From positions 5,790,501 through 5,854,500 of the forward strand of contig NZ_CP117445.1 of the NCBI RefSeq assembly GCF_030687715.1: a DNA stretch of 64,000 nucleotides, given 5' to 3'. This DNA comes from Pseudomonas sp. FP2196 (GTDB taxonomy: Bacteria; Pseudomonadota; Gammaproteobacteria; Pseudomonadales; Pseudomonadaceae). The notes under the pieces are model-generated. The model made no database searches. It worked only from the letters and a program-made list of their open reading frames with translations, and had not been told where the DNA came from. A program made the translations under genes and the position numbers. Positions 46,962-55,300 of this stretch are shown here, in pieces; the first letter of the stretch is position 1, and each line of letters opens with the position of its first letter.

Positions 46962-48557
46962 ATGCCCGTACCCGACCCCTTCCGCGAAGGCCTCGCCCGA
47001 GGCTGGAAAACCTACAACGGCGCTCAACTCAGCGACGACCTGACCCTCGAAGCCGACGTCGCCATCATCGGCAGCGGCGCCGGCGGCGGCACTACGGCAG
47101 AAATCCTCAGCGCTGCGGGCTATAAAGTGCTGCTGGTCGAAGAAGGCCCGCTGAAAACCAGCTCCGACTTCAAAATGCTCGAAGACCAGGCCTACAGCAG
47201 CCTCTATCAGGAAGGCATCGGCCGCATGAGCAAGGATGGCGCGATCACTATCCTGCAAGGCCGCGCCGTCGGCGGCACCACGCTGATCAACTGGACCTCG
47301 AGTTTCCGCACGCCGCTACCGACCCTGGAACACTGGGCCACAGAGCACAACGTCAAAGGCCACAGCCCCGAAGATATGGCCCCGTGGTTCGAAAAAATGG
47401 AGCAGCGCCTCGGCGTTGCACCATGGATGGTTCCGCCCAACGCCAACAACGACGTAATCCGCAAAGGCTGCGAGCAACTCGGGTATAGCTGGCACGTGAT
47501 CCCGCGCAACGTGCGCGGCTGCTGGAACCTCGGCTACTGCGGCATGGGCTGCCCGACCAACGCCAAACAATCGATGATGGTCACGACCATTCCGGCGACG
47601 CTGGAAAAGGGTGGCGAGTTGCTCTATCTGGCCCGGGCGGAAAAGCTGCAGATCAGCGGCGATAAAATCACCGGCCTGCAATGCGTGGCCATGGACGAGC
47701 GCTGCGTCGAACCGACCGGCCGCACAATCATCGTCAAGGCGCGGCATTACGTTCTGGCCGGCGGCGGCATCAACAGCCCGGCATTATTGCTGCGTTCGGA
47801 TGCGCCGGATCCGCATAAGACCCTCGGCAAACGCACGTTTCTGCATCTGGTGAACATGTCCGCCGGACGCTTCGATGAGGTGATCAACCCTTTCTACGGC
47901 GCGCCACAGTCGATCTACACGGACTATTTCCAGTGGAAGGACGGGGCGACCGGGTCGATGGGCTACAAGCTGGAAGTGCCACCGCTGCACCCGGCGCTGG
48001 CGGCGACTTTACTCGGTGGTTTTGGCCAGCAGAACGCCGAGCACATGGCCGATCTGCCGCACACCCACGCGATGCTGGCGTTGTTACGCGACGGCTTTCA
48101 CCCCGACAGCCAGGGCGGCAGCGTCGAATTGCGCGGCGACGGCTCGCCGGTGCTCGATTACCAGGTTTCGCCTTACGCTTGGGAAGGCCTGCGCCGCGCC
48201 TTCCACAGCATGGCCGAGATCCAGTTCGCCGGCGGCGCCAAAGCGGTGATGCCGATGCATGCCGACGCCCGCTACGTGAAAACCCTGGCCGAGGCGCGCG
48301 CGCTGATCGACGGCTTGAGCCTTGAGCGGTATCGCACACGACTGGGCAGCGCCCACGTCATGGGCGGCTGCGCGATGGGTGAAGAGCCCAAGAGCGCCGT
48401 TACCGACAGCCTTGGCCGCCATCATCAACTGAGCAATCTGTCGATTCACGACGGCTCGCTGTTCCCCACCAGCATCGGCGCCAACCCGCAGTTGTCGGTG
48501 TATGGTCTCACCGCACAATTGGCGACGTCCCTCGCTGATCGGCTGAAAAACCCATGA
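46962..48557 (+). CDS. GMC-family FAD-dependent oxidoreductase
   Basis: 531 residues. The FAD-binding motif VAIIGSGAGGGTTAEILSAA is near residue 30; GRAVGGTTLINWTSSFRTP is a GMC signature; NVRGCWNLGYCGMGCPTNAK holds a cysteine-rich loop; and the C-terminus has the active-site region GSAHVMGGCAMG with SLFPTSIGANPQLSVYGL. It likely oxidises an alcohol to an aldehyde that the upstream aldehyde dehydrogenase completes. No Tat signal of its own. No cytochrome subunit follows; coaD is next. Confidence 0.85.
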   Translation: MPVPDPFREGLARGWKTYNGAQLSDDLTLEADVAIIGSGAGGGTTAEILSAAGYKVLLVEEGPLKTSSDFKMLEDQAYSSLYQEGIGRMSKDGAITILQGRAVGGTTLINWTSSFRTPLPTLEHWATEHNVKGHSPEDMAPWFEKMEQRLGVAPWMVPPNANNDVIRKGCEQLGYSWHVIPRNVRGCWNLGYCGMGCPTNAKQSMMVTTIPATLEKGGELLYLARAEKLQISGDKITGLQCVAMDERCVEPTGRTIIVKARHYVLAGGGINSPALLLRSDAPDPHKTLGKRTFLHLVNMSAGRFDEVINPFYGAPQSIYTDYFQWKDGATGSMGYKLEVPPLHPALAATLLGGFGQQNAEHMADLPHTHAMLALLRDGFHPDSQGGSVELRGDGSPVLDYQVSPYAWEGLRRAFHSMAEIQFAGGAKAVMPMHADARYVKTLAEARALIDGLSLERYRTRLGSAHVMGGCAMGEEPKSAVTDSLGRHHQLSNLSIHDGSLFPTSIGANPQLSVYGLTAQLATSLADRLKNP

Positions 48558-48585
48558 AAAAGCGGATTATTCCTATCGTCTATAG

Positions 48586-49152
<567 letters not shown>

Positions 49153-49215
49153 CGACCGTTCAAACGGCGCCCGCGTGCACTGCGGGCGTCAATGCGGCAC
49201 AATTGCGCGCATTGA

Positions 49216-49506
<291 letters not shown>

Positions 49507-49531
49507 GTCCTTCAGCGCCTGCACAGCCCCT

Positions 49532-49622
49532 ATCGCGGGCAAGCCCGCTCTCACAGGATTCTGTGGTGATACACAAATCGTGTGAACACCAAAATACTTG
49601 TGGGGGCGGGCTTGCCCGTGAT
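49532..49622. repeat. REP inverted pair (REPIN), GCGGGCAAGCCCGC family
   Basis: The left arm 49532-49556 (ATCGCGGGCAAGCCCGCTCT...) and right arm 49598-49622 (CTTGTGGGGGCGGGCTTGCC...) are inverted with a few mismatches. It lies in the convergent gap between fdxA and the 49658 gene. Confidence 0.8.
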
Positions 49623-49657
49623 GAGGCCATCAGCAACACCGCAATATCCGGATCAGC

Positions 49658-49981
49658 TCACTCACGCTGCTCAAACCCCTCCCCGGTACACCCCAGACAC
49701 CGCACAAACGCCGCCTTCGCCGGATCGACCACCAACGCCTGCCCCGCATCACCAATCCCGCCGCCTAGCGCGGTAAACGGCAGCGACACCACAAACACCC
49801 CTGCACCGATCACCGTCGCCACAACCAGCAAAGGTCGGGCAATCAGCAAGTCGCCTATCATCGCGTAGGCCGGTGGGTTCTGGATGGTGTAGCGCGGATC
49901 ACCGCTGCCGCTTTCCGTGGCTTGAACAGCCAGGCTGGAACAGAGCAGCAGGGTGACGAAGAGGGCTTGCAAGGATTTCAT
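49658..49981 (-). CDS. Hypothetical exported small protein with a glycine-rich hydrophobic segment
   Basis: 107 residues. Signal peptide with probable cleavage after VQA near residue 21. One hydrophobic segment at about 46-70 ([20 protein letters not shown]) is followed by a glycine-rich turn ([14 protein letters not shown]) and a CLGC pair near the C-terminus. I recall this type being annotated as a multidrug-transporter-like or hypothetical protein in pseudomonads, without evidence of transport. It stands alone, convergent with fdxA. Confidence 0.65.
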   Translation of the reverse strand: MKSLQALFVTLLLCSSLAVQATESGSGDPRYTIQNPPAYAMIGDLLIARPLLVVATVIGAGVFVVSLPFTALGGGIGDAGQALVVDPAKAAFVRCLGCTGEGFEQRE

Positions 49982-50050
49982 GGCACGATCCTTCGGGCTG
50001 AACAGTGAGACAACTCACTATAGACCGTAGGACTTTTTCGGCCCTTTGCC

Positions 50051-50863
50051 TCAGGTCTGACAGCGCGGGCAGAACACACTGGCACGCTGGCCGAGCTTCA
50101 CTTCACGCAGACCGGTGCCGCAGACCTTGCAGTGTTCACCGCCTCGGCCATAAACAAACAGTTCCTGCTGGAAATACCCTGGCTGCCCGTCACCGCCAAT
50201 GAAATCACGCAACGTAGTGCCGCCACGCTCGATGGCAGCAGCGAGGATGCGTTTGATCTCGATCGCCAGCTTCAGATAACGCCCCCGGGAAATGCCCCCG
50301 GCCTCGCGGCGTGGATCGATGCCGGCGGCGAACAGCGCTTCGGTCGCATAGATATTGCCGACCCCGACCACCACCGCGTTGTCCATGATGAACGGCTTGA
50401 CCGCCATCGAACGCCCGCGCGACAGCTGAAACAAGCGCTCGCCGTCGAACAGATCGGTCAACGGTTCCGGCCCGAGACGAATCAGCAATTCGTGATTGAG
50501 CGGATCGGTGCTCCACAACATCGCGCCGAACCGCCGTGGATCGGTGTAACGCAGGGCCAGGCCCGACTCCAGTTCGATATCGACATGCTCATGCTTGAGC
50601 GCCGGCAGACCGGCCTCAACCAGACGCAGATTGCCCGACATACCCAAATGGCTGATCAACGTACCGACCTCTGCGTTGATCAACAGATACTTGGCCCGTC
50701 GCTCGACCAACACGATGCGCTGCCCGGACAGACGCATATCAAGGTCTTCGGGGATCGGCCAGCGCAGCCGACGGTCACGCACGATCACCCGGCTGACGCG
50801 CTGGCCTTCCAGATGCGGGGCGATGCCCCGGCGAGTGGTTTCGACTTCCGGCAGTTCAGGCAT
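50051..50863 (-). CDS. mutM: Formamidopyrimidine-DNA glycosylase
   Basis: 270 residues. The catalytic N-terminus [13 protein letters not shown] (Pro1 nucleophile after Met removal, Glu in the same motif) is intact; the H2TH region has [19 protein letters not shown], and the C-terminal zinc finger [24 protein letters not shown] has all four cysteines. It removes 8-oxoguanine and formamidopyrimidines and nicks the abasic site. It lies 12 bases after the HDOD gene on the same strand. Confidence 0.96.
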   Translation of the reverse strand: MPELPEVETTRRGIAPHLEGQRVSRVIVRDRRLRWPIPEDLDMRLSGQRIVLVERRAKYLLINAEVGTLISHLGMSGNLRLVEAGLPALKHEHVDIELESGLALRYTDPRRFGAMLWSTDPLNHELLIRLGPEPLTDLFDGERLFQLSRGRSMAVKPFIMDNAVVVGVGNIYATEALFAAGIDPRREAGGISRGRYLKLAIEIKRILAAAIERGGTTLRDFIGGDGQPGYFQQELFVYGRGGEHCKVCGTGLREVKLGQRASVFCPRCQT

Positions 50864-50875
50864 GGCGTCCTCGAA

Positions 50876-51742
50876 TCAATGCGCGCCGAGGTCGCGGATC
50901 GTTTGTTTGAGGGTTTCGAAGTCATAGTCCGACAACCCCACGTAATCGAGAATCAGCGGGCCGATGCTGCTCCATTCGTAGTCTTCGGTCTGATTGCCCA
51001 GCACGCGATACGAAGCGCAAATGTGCTCGGCCATCTTGAGGATCGCCAACAGGTTTTTCATCTGACTGTTGCGCGACGACTCGTCGCTGAAAATCGCCAG
51101 GGCATTGTGGTGATTGGCAATGGCCGTGCTGACATGCTCCGGAAGTCGCCAGGACTTGGCGGTGTAATAACCGACCACCGCGTGGTTGGTGTTGAACTCG
51201 GCGTTTTCGGTGTCCACCACTCGACATTCAGAGGTGGCATTGGCGTAGGCCGTTTCCAGCACCGACATGTAATTAGGGAACCGCTGCAGCATCAACGGCA
51301 CGCCGCAATCGTGAAACAGGCCCAACGCATAGGCTTCATCGCCCGCCTGCGTGCCGATGCGCTTGGCCAGGGTCAGGCAAGTCATCGCCACGTCCTGGGC
51401 GGTGTCCCAGAAACGATTGAGAGTGACGATGGTGTCGTCGTTCATCTCGCCCTTGATCGACTGCGCGTTGATCAGGTTGATGATCGAACGGCTGCCCAGC
51501 AGATTCACCGCACGCTGGATCGAAGTGATCTTGTTGCTCAAGCCGTAATACGGCGAGTTGACGATTTTCAGCAGCGCGCCGGACAGGCCGGGATCCTGGG
51601 CGATCAGCTTGGCGATCACCTCCAGGTCCGGGTCGGGCATGTACTGCTCCATTTGCAGATCCACCATGATCTGCGGCTGCGCGGGCACGCTGATGCCTTG
51701 CAGGGATTGTTGAATCTGTTCGGTGGTCAGCTCTTGGGACAT
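50876..51742 (-). CDS. HDOD domain-containing protein
   Basis: 288 residues, almost entirely one HDOD domain, a catalytically dead relative of HD phosphohydrolases. Marks: AQDPGLSGALLKIVNSPYYG, then ITSIQRAVNLLGSRSIINLI near residue 75 and the partial HD-like GLFHDCGVP near 145. Such proteins act in signalling, often linked to c-di-GMP or stress responses, through protein contacts. Partner unknown. It precedes mutM in a two-gene run. Confidence 0.88.
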   Translation of the reverse strand: MSQELTTEQIQQSLQGISVPAQPQIMVDLQMEQYMPDPDLEVIAKLIAQDPGLSGALLKIVNSPYYGLSNKITSIQRAVNLLGSRSIINLINAQSIKGEMNDDTIVTLNRFWDTAQDVAMTCLTLAKRIGTQAGDEAYALGLFHDCGVPLMLQRFPNYMSVLETAYANATSECRVVDTENAEFNTNHAVVGYYTAKSWRLPEHVSTAIANHHNALAIFSDESSRNSQMKNLLAILKMAEHICASYRVLGNQTEDYEWSSIGPLILDYVGLSDYDFETLKQTIRDLGAH

Positions 51743-51916
51743 AAGTACACACTCTGGGACAGGCGGCGATTCTAACCCCTAAAAACCGCTGGACGACACA
51801 CCAGTGGGCAATTGTCAGGAACTTTCATTCAAGCCCCGGCTTCGGACTCTGTAATGCCCACAGGATCATTGCGGTCCCACGTGGCGGCAAATCCCCACAG
51901 ACTCAGGAGCTTACTG

Positions 51917-52456
51917 ATGGCCACTTCCCTCAACGGCAAGCGCGTCGCTTTTTTGGTAACCGATGGTTTCGAACAGGTTGAATTGACGGGTCCCAAACAG
52001 GCCCTGGAAGAGGCTGGCGCTCAAGTCGATATCCTTTCGGCGGAAGCTGGCAAGGTCAAAGGCTGGAACCACGACAAACCGGCCGATGACTTCACGGTCG
52101 ACCAGACTTTCCAGGCCGCCAGCAGTGAGCAATACGACGCAATCGTCCTGCCCGGCGGCGTGCAGAATTCCGACACCATCCGCATCGATCAGGACGCCCA
52201 GCACCTGGTCAAGACCGGCACCTCCGCCGGCAAGCCGATTGCGGTGATCTGCCATGGCAGTTGGCTGCTGATTTCGGCGGGGCTGGTCAATGGCAAGACC
52301 ATGACCAGTTACAAAACGGTCAAGGATGATCTGGTGAATGCGGGCGCCCACTGGGTCGATCAGGAAGTGGTCAGAGACGGTCACTTGATCAGCAGCCGTC
52401 AGCCGGATGATATTCCGGCGTTCAGTCGTGAGTTGATCGACGCTCTGTCGGCGTAG
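51917..52456 (+). CDS. pfpI: DJ-1/PfpI family protein (type 1 glutamine amidotransferase fold)
   Basis: 179 residues from ATG 51917 (MATSLNGKRVAFLVTDGFEQ) with AGGAG 7 bases upstream; a longer reading begins in non-conserved sequence. The nucleophile elbow is in PIAVICHGSWLLISAG near residue 113 with cysteine and histidine adjacent; the glutamate is in VTDGFEQVEL near residue 18. PfpI proteins are reported as peptidases or glyoxalase/deglycase-like stress proteins; in P. aeruginosa PfpI affects mutation rate and stress tolerance. Activity here is not determined by sequence. Confidence 0.88.
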   Translation: MATSLNGKRVAFLVTDGFEQVELTGPKQALEEAGAQVDILSAEAGKVKGWNHDKPADDFTVDQTFQAASSEQYDAIVLPGGVQNSDTIRIDQDAQHLVKTGTSAGKPIAVICHGSWLLISAGLVNGKTMTSYKTVKDDLVNAGAHWVDQEVVRDGHLISSRQPDDIPAFSRELIDALSA

Positions 52457-52461
52457 CGTTC

Positions 52462-52497
52462 ATGACCTCTTCGCGAGCCTGCTCGCGAAGAGGTCAT
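52462..52497. terminator. Perfect 15-bp hairpin after pfpI
   Basis: ATGACCTCTTCGCGA (52462-52476), loop GCCTGC, TCGCGAAGAGGTCAT (52483-52497). It starts 6 bases after the pfpI stop. No T-tract follows, so it may be a REP-type hairpin acting as a 3' stabiliser rather than a classic terminator. Confidence 0.6.
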
Positions 52498-52573
52498 CAG
52501 CGTTTCATCGCACGCCAAACCCGACACAAGTCGCAACACGGTATACTCCCGCTCTTTTTTCCGGAGCGACGTC

Positions 52574-53770
52574 ATGTCCCTGCCTAGCTTGCGCCTCAAA
52601 GCCAACGCCGACCGTCGCCTGCGCGCCGGTCACCTGTGGGTCTACAGCAACGAAATCGACGTGGCCGCCACGCCACTGCACGGCTTTAATGCTGGCGATC
52701 AGGCGATCCTCGAAGCTGCCGGCGGCAAACCGCTGGGCATCGTGGCCATGAGCCCGAACAATCTGATTTGCGCCCGCCTGCTGTCGCGCGACACTAAAGT
52801 TGCGCTGGACAAATCGCTGCTGGTGCATCGCCTGAACGTCGCCCTGTCGCTGCGCGAACGTCTGTTCGACAAGCCGTTCTATCGTCTGGTCTACGGCGAT
52901 TCCGATCTGCTGCCAGGTCTGGTGGTCGACCGTTTCGGTGACATCCTCGTGGTGCAGATTGCCTCGGCAACCATGGAAGCGCACAAAGACGACGTAATTG
53001 CCGCGCTGACCCAAGTGCTCAAGCCAAGCGGCATTCTGTTCAAGAACGACTCCGCCGCACGTGACGCCGAAGGCCTCAACCGCTACGTCGAAACCGTGTT
53101 CGGTCTGGTGCCGGAGTGGGTCGCACTGGAAGAGAACGGCGTGAAATTCGAAGCCCCGGTCATTCAGGGTCAGAAAACCGGTTGGTTCTACGATCACCGC
53201 ATGAACCGCGCGCGCCTGGCCCCCTACGCCAAAGGCAAACGCGTACTCGACCTCTATAGCTACATCGGTGGTTGGGGCGTACAGGCCGCCGCGTTCGGCG
53301 CCAGCGAAGTGTTCTGCGTCGATGCCTCGGCCTTCGCCCTTGACGGTGTCGAGCGCAACGCCGCGCTGAACGGTTTTGCCGACAAGATGACCTGCATCGA
53401 AGGCGACGTATTTGAAGCCTTGAAAGAGCTGAAAGCCAGCGAAGAGCGCTTCGACGTGATCGTGGCCGACCCGCCAGCGTTCATCAAACGCAAGAAAGAC
53501 ATGAAGAACGGTGAAGGCGCCTACCGTCGTCTGAACGAGCAAGCCATGCGCCTGCTCAACAAGGACGGCATCCTGGTCAGCGCTTCGTGCTCGATGCACC
53601 TGCCGGAAGACGATCTGCAGAACATCCTGCTGACCAGTGCCCGTCACCTGGATCGCAACATCCAGTTGCTGGAGCGCGGCGGTCAGGGTCCGGATCACCC
53701 GGTGCACCCGGCCATTGCCGAAACCCGCTACATCAAGAGCATCACCTGCCGCCTGCTGCCTAACAGCTGA
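52574..53770 (+). CDS. rlmI: 23S rRNA (cytosine-C5)-methyltransferase, RlmI family
   Basis: 398 residues. An N-terminal PUA domain (LRLKANADRRLRAGHLWVYS, residues 6-25) is followed by an EEHEE-like linker and a Rossmann methyltransferase domain: VLDLYSYIGGWGVQAAAFGA (motif I, near 220), VIVADPPAFIKRKKDM (motif IV) and the catalytic cysteine in VSASCSMHLPEDDL near residue 338. RlmI methylates C1962 of 23S rRNA in E. coli; orthology is likely but not proven. A clean terminator follows. Confidence 0.87.
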   Translation: MSLPSLRLKANADRRLRAGHLWVYSNEIDVAATPLHGFNAGDQAILEAAGGKPLGIVAMSPNNLICARLLSRDTKVALDKSLLVHRLNVALSLRERLFDKPFYRLVYGDSDLLPGLVVDRFGDILVVQIASATMEAHKDDVIAALTQVLKPSGILFKNDSAARDAEGLNRYVETVFGLVPEWVALEENGVKFEAPVIQGQKTGWFYDHRMNRARLAPYAKGKRVLDLYSYIGGWGVQAAAFGASEVFCVDASAFALDGVERNAALNGFADKMTCIEGDVFEALKELKASEERFDVIVADPPAFIKRKKDMKNGEGAYRRLNEQAMRLLNKDGILVSASCSMHLPEDDLQNILLTSARHLDRNIQLLERGGQGPDHPVHPAIAETRYIKSITCRLLPNS

Positions 53771-53781
53771 TCAATGCGGAT

Positions 53782-53813
53782 AACGGGGAGCCAGCAGGCT
53801 CCCCGTTTGCTGT
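53782..53813 (+). terminator. Rho-independent terminator after rlmI
   Basis: AACGGGGAGCC (53782-53792), loop AGCA, GGCTCCCCGTT (53797-53807), then TGCTGT. An 11-base-pair GC-rich stem 11 bases past the rlmI stop marks the boundary between the conserved block and the inserted biosynthetic locus. The T-tract is short. Confidence 0.75.
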
Positions 53814-54004
53814 ACGCCTGGCCCTGGCGGTCATTCGGCGCCTTTTATTCCTTCCGACGTTCTCGACGTCCTACACTTGCCTTCCTATGAACGTGCAGGA
53901 TATTTCCTTACGTCTTTTAATTATTGAAACTTAACCTACAAAGCACATCTCCAGCTAAAGATTATTCCGACAAAATTACTGGAGCATTCCTACTTAATAT
54001 CCAC

Positions 54005-54032
54005 TTGCCAATAATCCATTACAAACTATTAT
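54005..54032 (+). promoter_or_regulatory. Predicted sigma-70 promoter of the putative peptide operon
   Basis: TTGCCA (54005-54010), 16-base spacer, TATTAT (54027-54032), placed 54 bases before the small peptide gene. The stretch 53771-54085 (315 bases) otherwise has no gene. From about 53830 on it is visibly A+T-rich compared with the GC-rich neighbours. Confidence 0.5.
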
Positions 54033-54085
54033 GAAGTTGTCGCCACGAGGTGACTTAAACTTTCAACGAACAAGGAGTTCACATC

Positions 54086-54157
54086 ATGAAAAAGATTTCT
54101 CTGGAAACCAACAAAATCGCAAACCTGGCTTTTCTGGTTGCTGCTAAAACCCGTTAA
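54086..54157 (+). CDS. 23-residue peptide, putative RiPP precursor
   Basis: A very short gene: ATG 54086, 23 codons, TAA 54155-54157. The peptide starts MKKISLETNKIA and ends FLVAAKTR. Support for translation is strong for its size: AAGGAG (54072-54077) sits 8 bases before the ATG, a predicted promoter lies upstream, and there is an in-frame stop followed by a stem-loop. It has no Cys, Tyr, Trp or His, so thioether or azole chemistry on Cys is excluded; Ser, two Thr, two Asn, four Lys and one Arg are available. Downstream are a SagB-type flavin oxidase, an AurF-type oxygenase and an exporter. I read it as the substrate peptide of these enzymes. It could instead be a leader peptide controlling the operon. 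I do not recognise a known family. Confidence 0.65.
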   Translation: MKKISLETNKIANLAFLVAAKTR

Positions 54158-54164
54158 GTAAGTC

Positions 54165-54198
54165 AGGACGCTGGGGAGTGCCGGCAACTCAGCGTCCT
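54165..54198 (+). other. Stem-loop between the peptide gene and the SagB-type oxidase
   Basis: AGGACGCTG (54165-54173) pairs with CAGCGTCCT (54190-54198); inside, AGTGCC and GGCAACT pair further with one bulge. No T-tract follows. Its place between a strongly translated short gene and a weakly initiated enzyme gene suits an attenuator or an mRNA stabiliser that keeps the peptide transcript in excess. Confidence 0.65.
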
Positions 54199-54226
54199 TC
54201 CGACTTCAGCCAGAGTAAATAGCCCC

Positions 54227-55300
54227 ATGCACATCAATCCTTACCTGTTTATATTGCCGCGCTCGCCAAAACAAATAGTATGGAACTACAAAGAACATGC
54301 TCAATATGAGCTGGATATAAACTACTCATCGCGCCTTGCCCAACTAATAAACAATCCAGACTTATTCGATACACACAACATAATAGACACACAACTACTC
54401 AGCGCGGGCATTCTAACCGTTTCAAAAATCGACACCCCGCAATGGGGCTGGGATGAATTATCAAAGATCTATCACATCGGCACTCAAAACATTCCCTGCG
54501 AACACGCCCCTCAGAATATTCATGAGTGGTCCAGACAATATCTGGCGCACTGCAACGAAGTATTGGCTAGCCCGGCTCCCGCGACAGAACGCCCGCAGCA
54601 TCAATCTGCACCGCGCATCGCCCTGCCCGTCCCCCGCGCACTGAGCAACGATAGCCTGAATAACGCGCTGCTCCAGCGAAAGACCTGTCGTTCCTTTACG
54701 GGTGCAGCAATGACGCTCAGCGACGTCAGCACCCTGCTTTATCTTTCGCTTGGTTATCTCCACGAGCGCGACATTGATCGCGACGCCACCATCGCCCAAG
54801 ACCTCGGCGCACGTCGCAGCAGTCCCTCCGGTGGCGGTCTGAACGCATGCGAAGGCTTTCTGATGGTGCAGAATGTCGAGGATCTGGAGCCCGGCATCTA
54901 CGCCTATCACCCGGCGGAACACACCCTGAGCCGGGTTAATCCATTGCCACAAGCGGCACCGGGCGATTTGCTCGGCGGCCAGCATTTCATCAACAACCTG
55001 CCGCTGGGGTTGTTCATCACGGCCCGATTTGACCGGCTCTGGTGGAAGTACGAGCACTCACGGGCCTACCGCATGGCATTCGTCGAAGCCGGCCATCTGT
55101 CACAAACCTTTCAACTGGTGGCTACCGCGCTTGGCTTCAATACCTGGTTGACCGGCGCGTTTGCCGACAAGCAGGTCGAAACACTGCTCAAACTTGAGGA
55201 AAGCGCGGAACAGCCACTGTTCTTTGTCGGCTGCGGGAAAAGCGATGGACAGGCAATGTGCCAGGAAATGCGCGATCTGTTGCGCGAGGTCCAGACATGA
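54227..55300 (+). CDS. SagB-type FMN-dependent dehydrogenase (nitroreductase superfamily)
   Basis: 357 residues. Residues 1-125 are an N-terminal domain of AT-rich coding, beginning MHINPYLFILPRSPKQIVWN; residues about 140-350 are the flavin domain: RKTCRSFTG (151-159), RRSSPSGGGLNACEGFLMV (196-213), YRMAFVEAGHLSQTFQLVA (281-299) and ALGFNTWLTGAF. These are the hallmarks of SagB/ThcOx oxidases, which in RiPP pathways oxidise azolines to azoles and in other pathways act on peptide or amino-acid substrates. No YcaO cyclodehydratase is present here, so azoline oxidation is unlikely. ATG 54227 lacks a good Shine-Dalgarno. It overlaps the next gene by four bases (ATGA). Confidence 0.82.
   Translation: MHINPYLFILPRSPKQIVWNYKEHAQYELDINYSSRLAQLINNPDLFDTHNIIDTQLLSAGILTVSKIDTPQWGWDELSKIYHIGTQNIPCEHAPQNIHEWSRQYLAHCNEVLASPAPATERPQHQSAPRIALPVPRALSNDSLNNALLQRKTCRSFTGAAMTLSDVSTLLYLSLGYLHERDIDRDATIAQDLGARRSSPSGGGLNACEGFLMVQNVEDLEPGIYAYHPAEHTLSRVNPLPQAAPGDLLGGQHFINNLPLGLFITARFDRLWWKYEHSRAYRMAFVEAGHLSQTFQLVATALGFNTWLTGAFADKQVETLLKLEESAEQPLFFVGCGKSDGQAMCQEMRDLLREVQT

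Noticed and set aside
49658..49981. Considered calling the small protein a multidrug transporter
   Set aside because: It has a signal peptide and only one hydrophobic segment, too little for a transporter.
54086..54157. Considered PqqA (pyrroloquinoline quinone precursor)
   Set aside because: The length is the same, but the essential Glu-x3-Tyr pair is absent and no pqqB-E genes are nearby.
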